Origin: Chitinophagaceae bacterium
GTDB taxonomy: Bacteria; Bacteroidota; Bacteroidia; Chitinophagales; Chitinophagaceae
Assembly (NCBI GenBank): GCA_947452875.1
Contig: CANGEZ010000174.1
Span: forward strand, 1 to 5,270
Direction of reading: 5' to 3'
DNA: 5,270 bases
Below, piece by piece: positions 5,267 through 5,270 of this stretch. The notes beneath the pieces were generated by a model, which saw only the letters and a program-made list of their open reading frames with translations, ran no database searches and had not been told where the DNA came from. Within the stretch, counting starts at the first letter, position 1, and each line of letters starts with the position of its first letter. Both the position numbers and the translations under genes were made by a program.

Positions 5267-5270
5267 GTTA

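Overview
This 5.27-kb window is AT-rich, densely coded and looks like an ordinary stretch of chromosome from a member of the Bacteroidota, probably near the Chitinophagales/Sphingobacteriia. The evidence for the group is protein style (small lipoproteins with a relaxed F/L-x-S-C lipobox), the absence of convincing Shine-Dalgarno sequences at nearly every start, and AT-rich leaders. The exact taxon is inferred, not shown. I see no mobile element, CRISPR array, tRNA or rRNA, and no intergenic stretch longer than about 140 bases.

Left edge (1-151): a divergent minus-strand gene begins at base 59 and runs off the window. Its first 19 codons are a textbook lipoprotein signal peptide. A 92-base divergent leader follows, with a tandem CTTTACA repeat and a small palindrome. 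Plus strand, 152-2778: a two-gene cluster made of glutamine-dependent NAD+ synthetase (nadE, 561 aa) and, 11 bases later, the circularly permuted ribosome-assembly GTPase RsgA (309 aa). Both are complete, with all key motifs visible.

Minus strand, 2779-3897: a probable three-gene unit transcribed leftward. In order of transcription it holds a gamma-class carbonic anhydrase/YrdA-like hexapeptide-repeat protein (172 aa), a tiny 63-aa lipoprotein with a conserved-looking basic tail, and a 100-aa protein of unknown function. The gaps are 52 and 53 bases. The last gene abuts rsgA tail to tail with no base between the stop codons, and the junction is a perfect 16-base palindrome.

Plus strand, 4039-5220: a class-III PLP-dependent aminotransferase of the acetylornithine/ornithine aminotransferase superfamily (393 aa). 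It has its own 141-base divergent leader and no arginine-pathway neighbours. The window ends in a 50-base intergenic piece with a striking 9-base phased GTTC repeat.

Functionally this is housekeeping: NAD+ synthesis, 30S subunit maturation, probable CO2/bicarbonate or metal-hexapeptide chemistry, and amino-group transfer. I did not find a convincing novel system. The least explained items are the 63-aa lipoprotein, the 100-aa protein, the truncated divergent lipoprotein and the 9-base phased repeat.
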